From: JBAXTZ01 sp041666525
GTDB lineage: Bacteria > Bacillota > Negativicutes > JBAXTZ01
Reading direction: 5' to 3'
Length of the DNA: 64,000 bases
Assembly: GCA_041666525.1 (NCBI GenBank)
Contig: JBAYGT010000006.1
Coordinates: forward strand, 1 to 64,000
Shown here: piece after piece, positions 7,627 to 16,412 of the stretch
Position numbering within the stretch: position 1 is the first letter of the stretch
Layout: the number at the start of each line of letters is the position of its first letter
Made by a program: the position numbers and the translations under genes
The notes under the pieces: generated by a model
What the model saw: only the letters and a program-made list of their open reading frames with translations
What the model was told of the DNA's origin: nothing
Database searches by the model: none

Positions 7627-8696
7627 AATCCAGAACCAAAATTCTAACGTTATGTTTTCTGTTGCTGTTTACCGTCAGTATTTACGCACAGGAAACGCTG
7701 GTGTACTCGGTCTGCCTGGTGCGGCATGGTGATCGCACGCCTTGTCAGGATGTCGGATTCACAAATGTTCATTATCAGTGGCAGTATAGTCTCGGTGAGT
7801 TAACGCCGTTGGGAATGAATCAGGAGTACCAGAACGGTAAACTTTACCGCGAGAAATATGTCGACCGTCTGCATTTGCTGCCTGCCGAATATCAATCCGG
7901 CTCGATATCCGCCGTGTCCACGGAAATGAATCGTACAGTTATGAGCGGTATGAGCCTGCTTACCGGATTGTATCCACCCGGTACCGGGCCAAAGCTGACA
8001 AACGGACAGCCGGCGCTCCCGGATGCACTGCAACCCATTCCAATTTTTACGATTCCCGCCGGTGACAAGAATTTTATTCTCCGGGAATTTGAAGATCCGG
8101 CAATTTTGGCAACAAAAATTGAACAGACTTTAAAAACGCCAAAATATGTGGCGCTATATCAAAAATATCAACCTGATCTCAAGCGTTGGGCCGGACTGCT
8201 TGGCGTTACTAAAAAACCCGATCTCGTGGATCTGGTTAACTGGGCAGACTACTTAAATTGTATGCTGCAATATAACGCGCCGCTACCGGCCGGATTAACC
8301 AGAGCCGAGGCTGAACGGATTGTCAATATCGGTTTCACGCTGATGGCGGACATGTTTTCCGACGACGATATTACCCGCTATATGGCCAGTGAATTCATGA
8401 CCAAGCTAAATAATGACCTGCATGCCGCCGTTAATGGCAAGCAGAGCTGCAAGTTGGCGCTGTATTTCGGTCACGACATTTGTTTGCTGGGAGTGATGTC
8501 GGCATTAAAATCGCCGCTTCCAATCGATCCGCCTTATGCTTCACACCTGGAATTTGACTTGTTTCGCGAAGAGGATAACAGCTATATAGTGAAAGCTACT
8601 TACAATAATCAACCGGTGAAATTTGCCAACACCAATAAAGACTATTGCACGCTGGACCAGTTCTCGGCACTAATTCAGCCGATAATCGCGCAATAA
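7623..8696 (+). CDS. Secreted histidine acid phosphatase
   Basis: A 357-residue branch-2 histidine phosphatase (acid phosphatase/phytase type) with a signal peptide (1-22, VSIYA). The phosphate pocket RHGDRTP starts at Arg34 with nucleophile His35; the proton-donor motif is His284-Asp285 in YFGHDICLL. It removes phosphate from monoesters in the periplasm or outside. The start overlaps the stop of the metallophosphoesterase. The last codons and the terminator belong to a dispersed repeat also found at 19540 and 26508, which apparently supplies this gene's stop codon. Confidence 0.87.
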   Translation: MKSRTKILTLCFLLLFTVSIYAQETLVYSVCLVRHGDRTPCQDVGFTNVHYQWQYSLGELTPLGMNQEYQNGKLYREKYVDRLHLLPAEYQSGSISAVSTEMNRTVMSGMSLLTGLYPPGTGPKLTNGQPALPDALQPIPIFTIPAGDKNFILREFEDPAILATKIEQTLKTPKYVALYQKYQPDLKRWAGLLGVTKKPDLVDLVNWADYLNCMLQYNAPLPAGLTRAEAERIVNIGFTLMADMFSDDDITRYMASEFMTKLNNDLHAAVNGKQSCKLALYFGHDICLLGVMSALKSPLPIDPPYASHLEFDLFREEDNSYIVKATYNNQPVKFANTNKDYCTLDQFSALIQPIIAQ

Positions 8697-8747
8697 TCAC
8701 AAAAAAAGCCGTGGGAAATATAAATTTCCTGCGGCTCTTTGTTATAT
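8677..8747 (+). repeat. Dispersed terminator repeat, copy 1
   Basis: A GCGCAATAA-type 5' part, then the stem agccgtgggaaat/atttcctgcggct (8707-8719 with 8724-8736) and CTTTGTTATATA. Copies with similar flanks lie at 19540-19610 and 26508-26578, so the repeat is longer than the hairpin. It works as the terminator of the phosphatase operon. Confidence 0.8.
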
Positions 8748-8810
8748 AGTCAACCAACGTCCGCAAAGCGCTGAACCAAGTGCTATGTGCGGTACAATAA
8801 CAATGATTTG

Positions 8811-8840
8811 TTGACTGATATTTTCGTGCAATGCTATACT
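8811..8840 (+). promoter_or_regulatory. Promoter of ion channel gene
   Basis: TTGACT (8811-8816), 18-bp spacer, TATACT (8835-8840), placed 30 bp before the TTG start. Confidence 0.65.
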
Positions 8841-8869
8841 TGCATTAGTAAGAAAGCGGAGGTTGGAGT

Positions 8870-9541
8870 TTGTTTAAAAATTTGCTACTACGCGAGCTAA
8901 GATATACCAATCTTGTCACTTTAATTGCCGAGCATCCCGAACATTTGAGCGCTTGGGCAATTTTGGTTTTAATCCTTGGTTTTATGCCGGTTTTCGCGTT
9001 GAACGATAAAAACATAACACTGTTTTTTTGCGGTCACAAGTACATAATACTTATTCTATCGGCCGTATTATATGTGTGGCTGACGACGACTGTTGTGAAG
9101 ATTTGTTTTATTAAGAATATTGTCACGTTTAACAAAATGCGGTCGATTGTTGTCGCTTACGCATTGTTGATATTTTTATTCGCTAACTGTTATTATTGCA
9201 TTCATACCATGCACAGTTTTGAATTGGCGCTGCAGAAAGCTTATCCAACAGAACAACTGGCCGCAGAACAGGAAGACCCTTTTACCGGAAAGATATCCCA
9301 GACTTGGAGGGCGCTGCCGCCCGTCACACAAAACGATGGTGACCGGGTGGTACCGTCCAGCCAGATCAGAGTTTATTTTGATTGTTTATATTTGAGCATC
9401 GCTACGATAACGACGACCGGCTATGGCGATATTACGCCGCTTACAATGTTAACCCGCCTGATTTGTTGTCTGGAGATGTTATCCGGGCAAACAATAGTTG
9501 TGTTGGCGCTGGGAATGTGGTTTAGCAGCCGAAGAAAATAG
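8870..9541 (+). CDS. Potassium-channel-like membrane protein
   Basis: A 223-residue membrane protein with helices near residues 28-45, 58-80 and 92-113, then a pore loop and last helix. The selectivity filter TTTGYGD is at residues 181-187, the hallmark of K+ channels, followed by a pore-lining helix (195-217). There is no RCK/TrkA nucleotide-binding domain, so it ends soon after the pore. The insert 115-165 before the pore is hydrophilic and unrecognised. TTG is the start: GGAGG at 8858-8862 is 7 bp away and no better codon is nearby. It is probably monocistronic. Confidence 0.85.
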   Translation: MFKNLLLRELRYTNLVTLIAEHPEHLSAWAILVLILGFMPVFALNDKNITLFFCGHKYIILILSAVLYVWLTTTVVKICFIKNIVTFNKMRSIVVAYALLIFLFANCYYCIHTMHSFELALQKAYPTEQLAAEQEDPFTGKISQTWRALPPVTQNDGDRVVPSSQIRVYFDCLYLSIATITTTGYGDITPLTMLTRLICCLEMLSGQTIVVLALGMWFSSRRK

Positions 9542-9661
9542 GGTGTTGTATTACATGCGGCTTAGTAGTCCTCCAATCGTATTGTCAGATTTCATTTTGT
9601 CCCGAGTAATATTGCTGGATGCAGGGATCGTGGCGAAATTGGAGAAGTTGAAGGAAATTGT

Positions 9662-10699
9662 ATGAAATATGAAATAATGAATGCGGGTGTCATTGAACGG
9701 ATTAAAACGATAATCACGGAGGCGCAATCCAATGCGTTACGCGCGGTGGATTTTCAGCGGGTGTTGATGTATTGGAATGTCGGCCGGGAGATTTTTGAAG
9801 AAGAGCAGCGCGGCGCTGAACGTGCGGAATATGGGGCTTATCTTATCCAAAGATTATCGCGTGAACTACAACCTGAATACGGTTCGAGTGTTTCTTCCAG
9901 GCAGCTTTATTTGAGTTTGCAGTTTTATAGAGAATTTCCAATTGTGAACGCACTGCGTTCACAATTGAACTGGACACAGTATCGTCTGCTAATTCGAATT
10001 GAAGATAATAGCAAACGCGAGTATTACATTTCCGAGGCGACAAAAAACAACTGGTCGGCACGGCAACTGGAGCGACAGATAAACAGCCAGCTATATGAGC
10101 GGCTATTGCTGAGCAGCGATAAGGAACGAGTGTTGGCGGTAGCGCGAGGTGAGCAACAACCTGAAAAACCGACGGATATTATTAAGGACCCGATGTACTT
10201 GGAGTTTTTGGGCTTAAAGCGCGAAGCGGCCTATTATGAGAAGGATGTTGAACAGGCGATAGTAACGCATTTACAGGAATTCCTGCTGGAAATCGGCAAC
10301 GGCTTTACTTTCGTTGCCCGGCAACAGCGGATTCATTTGGGCGGGGATGACTTTTTTGCCGATTTGGTGTTTTACAACCGGTTACTACGTTGTTTTGTGA
10401 TACTTGAGTTAAAAACGCATAAACTCACGCACCAAGATTTAGGGCAACTACAGATGTATGTCAATTACTATGATCGCACGCAAAAATTGCCGGACGAGAA
10501 TCCGACCATCGGAATTTTGCTGTCATCGGATAAAAACGATACCGTAGTCAGATTTACTTTGCCGGAAGACAACCAGTCGATATTGGCTAGTCAGTACAAG
10601 CTGTACCTGCCAAGCGAAGACCTTTTGAAACGTGAAATTGTCAAGGAGATCGCTGAATTCGAAGAAATCCGAGAGCGTTGCTTAAATGAATACCGGTAG
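9662..10699 (+). CDS. YhcG-type PD-(D/E)XK nuclease (DUF1016)
   Basis: A 345-residue protein with the two parts of the YhcG family: an N-terminal helical DUF1016 region (residues 10-160, with RQLYLSLQFYREF) and a C-terminal PD-(D/E)XK nuclease domain (175-335). Catalytic residues visible are Asp234 and Glu249-x-Lys251 in FFADLVFYNR...ILELK. Relatives occur as solitary genes or near restriction and other defence genes. Here it stands alone between a channel and a two-component system, so a defence role is inference. The start is set by AAGGA at 9651-9655. The preceding 120 bp hold nothing recognisable. Confidence 0.85.
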   Translation: MKYEIMNAGVIERIKTIITEAQSNALRAVDFQRVLMYWNVGREIFEEEQRGAERAEYGAYLIQRLSRELQPEYGSSVSSRQLYLSLQFYREFPIVNALRSQLNWTQYRLLIRIEDNSKREYYISEATKNNWSARQLERQINSQLYERLLLSSDKERVLAVARGEQQPEKPTDIIKDPMYLEFLGLKREAAYYEKDVEQAIVTHLQEFLLEIGNGFTFVARQQRIHLGGDDFFADLVFYNRLLRCFVILELKTHKLTHQDLGQLQMYVNYYDRTQKLPDENPTIGILLSSDKNDTVVRFTLPEDNQSILASQYKLYLPSEDLLKREIVKEIAEFEEIRERCLNEYR

Positions 10700-10784
10700 A
10701 TTTATAGAACCTCATTTACGGGTCATCCGGCTGCCGGTGTTATCAGAAGCAACTCGAACTTAAACTTACGGACTTGGGGGGCAG

Positions 10785-12107
10785 ATGCGCAGATTCGATA
10801 AATCAACTGAAACCAAGTATCGTGATTATTGTCACGGTGGCGACAGTTTGCTGCTTGGGGTGGCGGTAATCTTAACTGTTGCGTTGTCAATTACTTACGC
10901 CTTGTTCGACAGTTCCATTTATGTATGGAGCGGCAAAATGATCAGCGTTTTTCTTAAGCGCGGTCTGTTGGTGCTAATTGCGGCCGCTCTCTGGTTTGTA
11001 TTTTGGAAAAAAATCATACGCGACCGGTGGTGGGATCATTTTGTATTAGGCGTAGGTATCCTGGTGTCAACAAACTATTATTTTATCGCTGTCGAACGTA
11101 AGCTTTATGATCCGCAGTTTTATCAACATCCGGTGTTTGTCTCGGCGAGTTTGTTCTGGCTCGTTTTGTATACTTTTATGGTGCCGATATACAGGGATTT
11201 GCCGAAAATCGTTATCGCTGTTTTGTTTACAACTATTGTTACAGCCCGAATGGCGCCTGAAATTATGGCAAGTTATGAGGGTATGGCTTTGGTTGTATCT
11301 TATGTCCTGATAAGTGCAATATGCCTGCTGATTTCCCTGCGCAGCGAGCGATACCGCAGGCAAATATTTCTGCAATACCAGCAAGAGCTGTCCACCCGCA
11401 GCGCGCTGGAAAAAGCTTTGATTGTTGAGGAAAAACTCAACCGGACTGAACAGATGATGTTAAAAACATCTGCCGAACTAAAATTGTTGAGCGCACAAAT
11501 AAAACCGCATTTTCTTTATAACGTAATCGGTACAATCGCGGTATTGTGCCGGTCCAACCCGGAACTTGCCGCGGCAGTCGTAGATTCTCTGGCATTGTAT
11601 TTGCGCGGCTCGGTAAATATTGACCGGGAATTTGTTTCACTGGAAGAAGAACTAAAAGTTGTTAATGCCTATCTTTATATCCAGTCGGTACGGATGGGCG
11701 AACGAATGACTTATGAAATCCGAAATGATATTGACAGCAACCTTGCTTCCAGCGTAGTCTTGCCGGTTTTTGCCATTCAGACGCTGGTGGAAAACGCCAT
11801 CATTCACGGCTTATGTGATTATGAGCAATATGGCAAAGTTGTTGTGGTTGTAAGGGTTGACGGAAATAATTTGCTGATTGCTGTTTCGGATAATGGCGCC
11901 GGAATGTCGGGAATTGAGATTGCTGCGGTATTTGCAACCGCAAACGAAAATAGCGATACTGCGGAGCGCCGCATCGGATTGCGGAACGTTAACCGCCGGT
12001 TGGTGCTAATGGGTACGGAAGGATTAAAGTTTGATAGTGCTCCGGGCAGCGGCACTACTGTAAGTTTTTTGCTTCCAGCAAAGGTTGATTTCGCGGGGAA
12101 AAAATGA
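10785..12107 (+). CDS. LytS-type sensor histidine kinase
   Basis: A 440-residue sensor. About six membrane helices fill residues 20-185, then a short coiled linker, then the His_kinase domain: phosphoacceptor His242 in QIKPHFLYNV, typical of LytS/YehU kinases. The HATPase domain follows, with TLVENAIIHG (N box) and SDNGAGM (G1 box). No GAF or PAS input domain is seen, so the membrane part is the likely sensor. ATG 10785 follows a GGGGGG tract. The stop overlaps the response regulator start (ATGA), so the pair is coupled. The adjacent secreted cluster at 13.2-19.5 kb is a plausible target (inference). Confidence 0.88.
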   Translation: MRRFDKSTETKYRDYCHGGDSLLLGVAVILTVALSITYALFDSSIYVWSGKMISVFLKRGLLVLIAAALWFVFWKKIIRDRWWDHFVLGVGILVSTNYYFIAVERKLYDPQFYQHPVFVSASLFWLVLYTFMVPIYRDLPKIVIAVLFTTIVTARMAPEIMASYEGMALVVSYVLISAICLLISLRSERYRRQIFLQYQQELSTRSALEKALIVEEKLNRTEQMMLKTSAELKLLSAQIKPHFLYNVIGTIAVLCRSNPELAAAVVDSLALYLRGSVNIDREFVSLEEELKVVNAYLYIQSVRMGERMTYEIRNDIDSNLASSVVLPVFAIQTLVENAIIHGLCDYEQYGKVVVVVRVDGNNLLIAVSDNGAGMSGIEIAAVFATANENSDTAERRIGLRNVNRRLVLMGTEGLKFDSAPGSGTTVSFLLPAKVDFAGKK

Positions 12108-12967
12108 TTAGAGTAATGGTTGTCGATGATGAAAAGTATATGCTGCAAAGCATTGTGAATATTCTGCAACAGTGCGGTGTGTTTGTTGCAGCTGAATTTA
12201 CACGTTCAACCGACGCGCTCAACTGGGTCAAGGATAACTATAAAACTGTAGACGCAGTATTTTTGGATGTCAGTATGCCGATCATAAACGGCTTTGCGCT
12301 GGCCGATGTTGTATTGAGCCTGGATGATAAAATGCCGGTAGTCTTTGTTACAGCTTATGATTCATATGCGGTAATGGCTTTCGAGAAAGATGCAATCGAT
12401 TACGTGCTAAAACCCACATCAGTTGAACGGATTAGTTTGACATTGAAACGAATTGAAGCGTTGATGCAGCTGCGTGCCGAAAAAGCGGATAAAGCAGAGA
12501 AAAAGCCTTTGGACAATTTACGGTTGCGTGATTTGAAACGCGACGAATTGTGGGAAAAAAAACGGATACGGTCGGCAATGCTCAAAAAACTATCCGGCGC
12601 CAAACATGCCGACGAAGTATTGTTGTTTAATGCAGGAAATTGGAAATGGATGAAAAAGGATTTTATCAGTTGTTTTAACAAAGACAAATTCGACAAGTAC
12701 GTTCAGGTACTGGTTGGCGATGAAGTTTATGAAACAACCGAGAATCTGGCTGACTTTAAAGAATGTTTCCGTGAAAAAAATTGGGTTAACTGTTTTCGGG
12801 CAACCTTTGTCAATGTTAATCAGGTAACTAAACTTGAGAAAACGCCTGGTGGCGAAGGTGGTTGGCTGTGCCTGAAAAACACGGATAAAAAAATACCGGT
12901 AAGCCGGGGTTATCTTGATGATGTTTTTGTTCGTTTGAATTCCGATGAGCATGACGCGAATCAGTAA
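12104..12967 (+). CDS. LytR/AlgR-type response regulator
   Basis: A 287-residue regulator. The receiver domain (1-120) has the acidic pair VVDDE (Asp8, Asp9), phosphorylated Asp55 in AVFLDVSMP, and Lys in VLKPTS. A charged linker (125-160) leads to a LytTR-like DNA-binding region (about 165-287) with FRATFVNVNQV and the terminal IPVSRGYLDDV, which matches the end of LytTR domains. The middle of that region diverges, so the domain call is less certain than the receiver. It is coupled to the LytS-type kinase and is followed by a terminator. Confidence 0.85.
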   Translation: MIRVMVVDDEKYMLQSIVNILQQCGVFVAAEFTRSTDALNWVKDNYKTVDAVFLDVSMPIINGFALADVVLSLDDKMPVVFVTAYDSYAVMAFEKDAIDYVLKPTSVERISLTLKRIEALMQLRAEKADKAEKKPLDNLRLRDLKRDELWEKKRIRSAMLKKLSGAKHADEVLLFNAGNWKWMKKDFISCFNKDKFDKYVQVLVGDEVYETTENLADFKECFREKNWVNCFRATFVNVNQVTKLEKTPGGEGGWLCLKNTDKKIPVSRGYLDDVFVRLNSDEHDANQ

Positions 12968-13004
12968 TTGTAAAATCTACTCACAACAAAATATATAATA
13001 ATTG

Positions 13005-13047
13005 CGAAACAGCACGAAGCTCAATATTCCGTGCTGTTTCGTATTTT
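13005..13047 (+). terminator. Terminator of two-component operon
   Basis: A perfect 11-bp stem cgaaacagcac/gtgctgtttcg (13005-13015, 13031-13041) followed by TATTTT. The remaining 140 bp up to the next gene hold an AT-rich stretch with no clear promoter. Confidence 0.85.
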
Positions 13048-13187
13048 AAATGCGAATTCGTATTTCAGCGCGAATATCTTGAATGCCTGGATTTCGATGA
13101 TAAAATGAGGTCGGTTTATTTTTTAAAAACCATTTCCTGGCAGTTGCAGGAACTAATGAATAAAATTAACTAATTTTGAGGAGAGCA

Positions 13188-15002
13188 ATGAAAAAACTAC
13201 GTATTCTACTGGCGCTGGCGCTGTGTTTAACAGTGTTGGGCGCGCAAACGGCCGGGCAGGCGTTTTGGCCGTTCTCGACGGCAGCGGCGAGCAAATCCGG
13301 TATTGACGTTAGCCAGTATCCGGCCAGTGACAAAAAAGAGTTTGGTCAACTGAAATGGGTTATGGATTTAGCCAATCAGGACTTGGGTGATTTCAAAAAT
13401 TTTGAAGATATGGATGAGCAGGGTGCGAGCGCTTGCCGCTATGAAATCGCTTTTTCCAATTATTTTTTGGCAGCCGAGCAGTATCATAAATTTCCGGCAT
13501 GGCAGGGACCGATCCAAAACGCCTTTGACCGGATGAACCAAAGGATGCTGCAAAAGCGAGTCTGGCAGTATTGGAACACCGAAAGCCCGGGCGTAACCAA
13601 GTATGAACCGAAAATGAACCGGCCTTATCCGGCGGAAAAAGACCCGGTTGCTCACCGCAACATCATGTATTCCGGACATCTGGGGATGATGATTAACCTG
13701 TATCAGATGCTCTACAATGACCGTAAATGGGATAAACCTGGTTCGATTGTCTTCCAATGGGATGACAAAACCAAATTTGTGTATGATAACAAGACTTTGC
13801 AGGAAGCAATGTTCCTGCAACTGATCAACAATCCGGTACCGGGCGTGGAATGTGAACCAAATGCAATTTTCCCGGCTTGCAACACTCACCCGATGCTCAG
13901 CTGGCGGGAGTATGATCAGCAACATGGCACACGCTACTTTGAAGCCGCGCATCCGGCATTCGACAAATTTTTTGCCGACAAATTTATCAATCCGCAAACT
14001 CACGAAATAGGTGCTTTTTACCTGATAAAGCAAGGCTGGGTATTCTCCGGCTGGAATCCGCGCTTTGGCAACAAAATGGATCCGCTAATGGCGGAAATGG
14101 TCAAAAAAGGCGCTAATTTCAACTCGTCCGCTAACGACGGCTGGGTTGGTACCTTTATGCACGCCTGGAATCCGCAGTTAATCAATGAATTGTGGCCGTA
14201 TATGAAAAAGTCGCAAGTGAAGATGAATGCCGATGGCAGTGCGACCCTCACCAACGATTCGCTGGCGCCGGATGCCTACTACGGTTTTTTCACAACGCTG
14301 GCAGCCGAAGTCGGTGACGAACAGGTGAAAAACGGCTTGCTGAAAACAATGGATAACCTGTTCCAGCCGCAATGGAGCGCTGATGGCGCCTACCACTATC
14401 CGTTTATCGATGCTGTGCCGACGGTTAATTTGATTTCTGCCGATTCGGACAAAGCCAAACCGGTTGCACCGGCAGCTGCAACCGCGCAAGTAACGACTAC
14501 CGCACCAGTCGCTAACCGCGGCACCGGCGCGCTGTGCTGTCAAAATACTAAAATGGACGGCGAAGGTGTCGCGAACAACATGAAAACACTGCCCCAGCAC
14601 TCAAATGTTGTTGACCGCCTTGCCGGATTGGCACGGGCGCTGCCCAAAGACGGACTGCTAAAGATGTACACGCAGCCGTTCGATGAAAAACATTTTACTG
14701 AACCAGCAATTACCGGTGTGGATATTGCCCGGGTAACACTGACAAGAGCGCAATATGACCGTAGTAAACAGGCGCTCGTCATATCGCTTCTGCCCGGAAC
14801 GATACAGGAATCCAGCAGCTTCAATATCATCAACCTTGACCCGGCGAAAACCTATTTGTTGTATAACAACATTTACAAGACTGACGCTAGCGGCAAAACT
14901 ACGATAACCGACAACGACCCGATAACCGTCAGCAACTGTAGCGAATACCCGGTCACCGTCTGCGGTAAAATGACCCACGATATTATTTTGAAACAAAAAT
15001 AA
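13188..15002 (+). CDS. Exported linalool dehydratase/isomerase-like protein
   Basis: A 604-residue exported protein with a signal peptide (1-24, ending AGQA). Residues about 50-420 resemble linalool dehydratase/isomerase (LDI) of Castellaniella, which interconverts myrcene, linalool and geraniol in the periplasm. Shared blocks: NIMYSGHLGMMINLYQM (LDI NIMYKGHLNLMYGLYQL) with His164; CEPNAIFPACN (LDI CEPDNYFVQCN), which keeps both active-site cysteines as Cys222 and Cys231; then YDQQHGTRY. The alignment of the LDI aspartate and tyrosines near the N terminus is unclear. The protein is about 200 residues longer, with an Ala/Thr/Pro-rich linker near 430-450 and a C-terminal beta-rich part. ATG 13188 has GAGGAG just upstream. 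It opens a cluster of exported proteins; the substrate is unknown. Confidence 0.75.
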   Translation: MKKLRILLALALCLTVLGAQTAGQAFWPFSTAAASKSGIDVSQYPASDKKEFGQLKWVMDLANQDLGDFKNFEDMDEQGASACRYEIAFSNYFLAAEQYHKFPAWQGPIQNAFDRMNQRMLQKRVWQYWNTESPGVTKYEPKMNRPYPAEKDPVAHRNIMYSGHLGMMINLYQMLYNDRKWDKPGSIVFQWDDKTKFVYDNKTLQEAMFLQLINNPVPGVECEPNAIFPACNTHPMLSWREYDQQHGTRYFEAAHPAFDKFFADKFINPQTHEIGAFYLIKQGWVFSGWNPRFGNKMDPLMAEMVKKGANFNSSANDGWVGTFMHAWNPQLINELWPYMKKSQVKMNADGSATLTNDSLAPDAYYGFFTTLAAEVGDEQVKNGLLKTMDNLFQPQWSADGAYHYPFIDAVPTVNLISADSDKAKPVAPAAATAQVTTTAPVANRGTGALCCQNTKMDGEGVANNMKTLPQHSNVVDRLAGLARALPKDGLLKMYTQPFDEKHFTEPAITGVDIARVTLTRAQYDRSKQALVISLLPGTIQESSSFNIINLDPAKTYLLYNNIYKTDASGKTTITDNDPITVSNCSEYPVTVCGKMTHDIILKQK

Positions 15003-15015
15003 CCGGAGGAGAAAC

Positions 15016-16347
15016 ATGATGAATAAGACGACCTTCAAATCAATCGTCCTGTTACTGGCGTTAATATTTATAATCAGCGGTATTGCTTGCGCTGGTGGTA
15101 AAGTTAGCCAGGATGATACCACGGCGACTATATTGCAGCGGATCAGCGATCTGCAAAACAGATACGAAATTTGCAAAACTCAATGGTATGATATTTACCA
15201 GGACGGGCTAGTGTCGCAAGCTGACGATGCGGCGAAACTTATTATCGATGCCCGTAGCGACTTGAGCGCCGGCAATGCCGTAAGCGCCCAAAAACTGCTG
15301 GATGCGGCTGAAGTAATGCTAAACACCTACAGCAAAGCCAATATGCCAGTTTATCAGCCGAGTACGCCGATGAAGGACCCGGGTAATTTGGGTAATATTC
15401 ATTTTGGCACTATCGATGATTTGAAAGCATTGTCTTTGTATAGCGGTGATAACGCGATTCCCCGCTGGAACTACTGGTACAATTTTGTTGGTACCGGCAG
15501 CGATGGCAACCAGTATATGGCTTATGCTTACCTCAATCATCATGGTACCGGCCATGTTACACCGCCGACAGTGTTTGCTTATTCCAGCTCCGCTAATCCG
15601 TCAGTTGTGACGAAAATCGAATTCAAGACCATTCCCACATACACCCCGGAAAACGACAAAATTACCTGGTCGATTCAGGAAGACGGCAAATCATTTACTT
15701 ATTCTTTGAAGCAAGGTAAGGTGTTCCTGGAATACAAAGATGCCAATGTCCAGATTCAAACCACCGGCTACTACAAATACTCGTTTTGGTATAACAAAAA
15801 CATCAACGGCGGCGCGCTGATGATGCCCGGAGCAATTTCGGCCGGATTTGAACAGCCGGGCGCAGGCGAAGCCACCTTCCGGTTTAAGGACAAGACTGTG
15901 ACGTGCAAAAACGGCTTTTCTGAACAAGAAAATCTGTTCTGCGGCGGACCGCGCAGCGCGGATTACCGTTCAGCGCTGATTAAATACGGTAACGAGTGGT
16001 GGGTTGCGTTTCATTCCGACCAAATCAGCGGTTTAATTTGTGTTTCCGGCCGCTACAAAGACGGCGGTATCTACTACAAAGATAAATATTATGTACCAAA
16101 ATCGATTAATATCACACCAATAGTTGCCAATGATTCATTCTGGCTGGATGTTGAGTTTGGCGATAACAACAAACTTCACTTCAAGGCGGATGCCTGGGGG
16201 TGGGACCCCAAGTTGTATGAACATTGGGGCGATGGCAGCGGAGATGTTAACGGTACGAAGTTAACCAACGGCTATGTTTGGCTGGAGCACATTCCTCAAG
16301 GCGGCGTGAACGCCAGCCCGCCGACCGCGGCGCAGAAAAACAAATAG
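15016..16347 (+). CDS. Exported CrtC/AttH-like lipocalin-fold protein
   Basis: A 443-residue exported protein: signal peptide 1-26, a helical stretch (35-105) that may be a coiled coil, then a beta-rich domain. The segment RWNYWYNFVGTGSDG resembles the EWWYF-G-DG opening of CrtC/AttH proteins, and the C-terminal region with VSGRYKDGG and GYVWLEHIPQ fits their second lipocalin half. CrtC hydrates the terminal double bond of acyclic carotenoids, a chemistry close to that of LDI encoded 13 bp upstream. The homology call rests on these short motifs only. GGAGG at 15005-15009 supports the ATG. An exported pair acting on an isoprenoid is an inference. Confidence 0.5.
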   Translation: MMNKTTFKSIVLLLALIFIISGIACAGGKVSQDDTTATILQRISDLQNRYEICKTQWYDIYQDGLVSQADDAAKLIIDARSDLSAGNAVSAQKLLDAAEVMLNTYSKANMPVYQPSTPMKDPGNLGNIHFGTIDDLKALSLYSGDNAIPRWNYWYNFVGTGSDGNQYMAYAYLNHHGTGHVTPPTVFAYSSSANPSVVTKIEFKTIPTYTPENDKITWSIQEDGKSFTYSLKQGKVFLEYKDANVQIQTTGYYKYSFWYNKNINGGALMMPGAISAGFEQPGAGEATFRFKDKTVTCKNGFSEQENLFCGGPRSADYRSALIKYGNEWWVAFHSDQISGLICVSGRYKDGGIYYKDKYYVPKSINITPIVANDSFWLDVEFGDNNKLHFKADAWGWDPKLYEHWGDGSGDVNGTKLTNGYVWLEHIPQGGVNASPPTAAQKNK

Positions 16348-16412
16348 CAAAATTACTGAATATTTATGCGGAGGATGTGTGATATAGCTCGTCTGTATCA
16401 TAAAATAAATTT

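Noticed and set aside
13368..14033. 221-codon minus-strand ORF inside the LDI-like gene
   Set aside because: Antisense shadow; no ribosome site or family.
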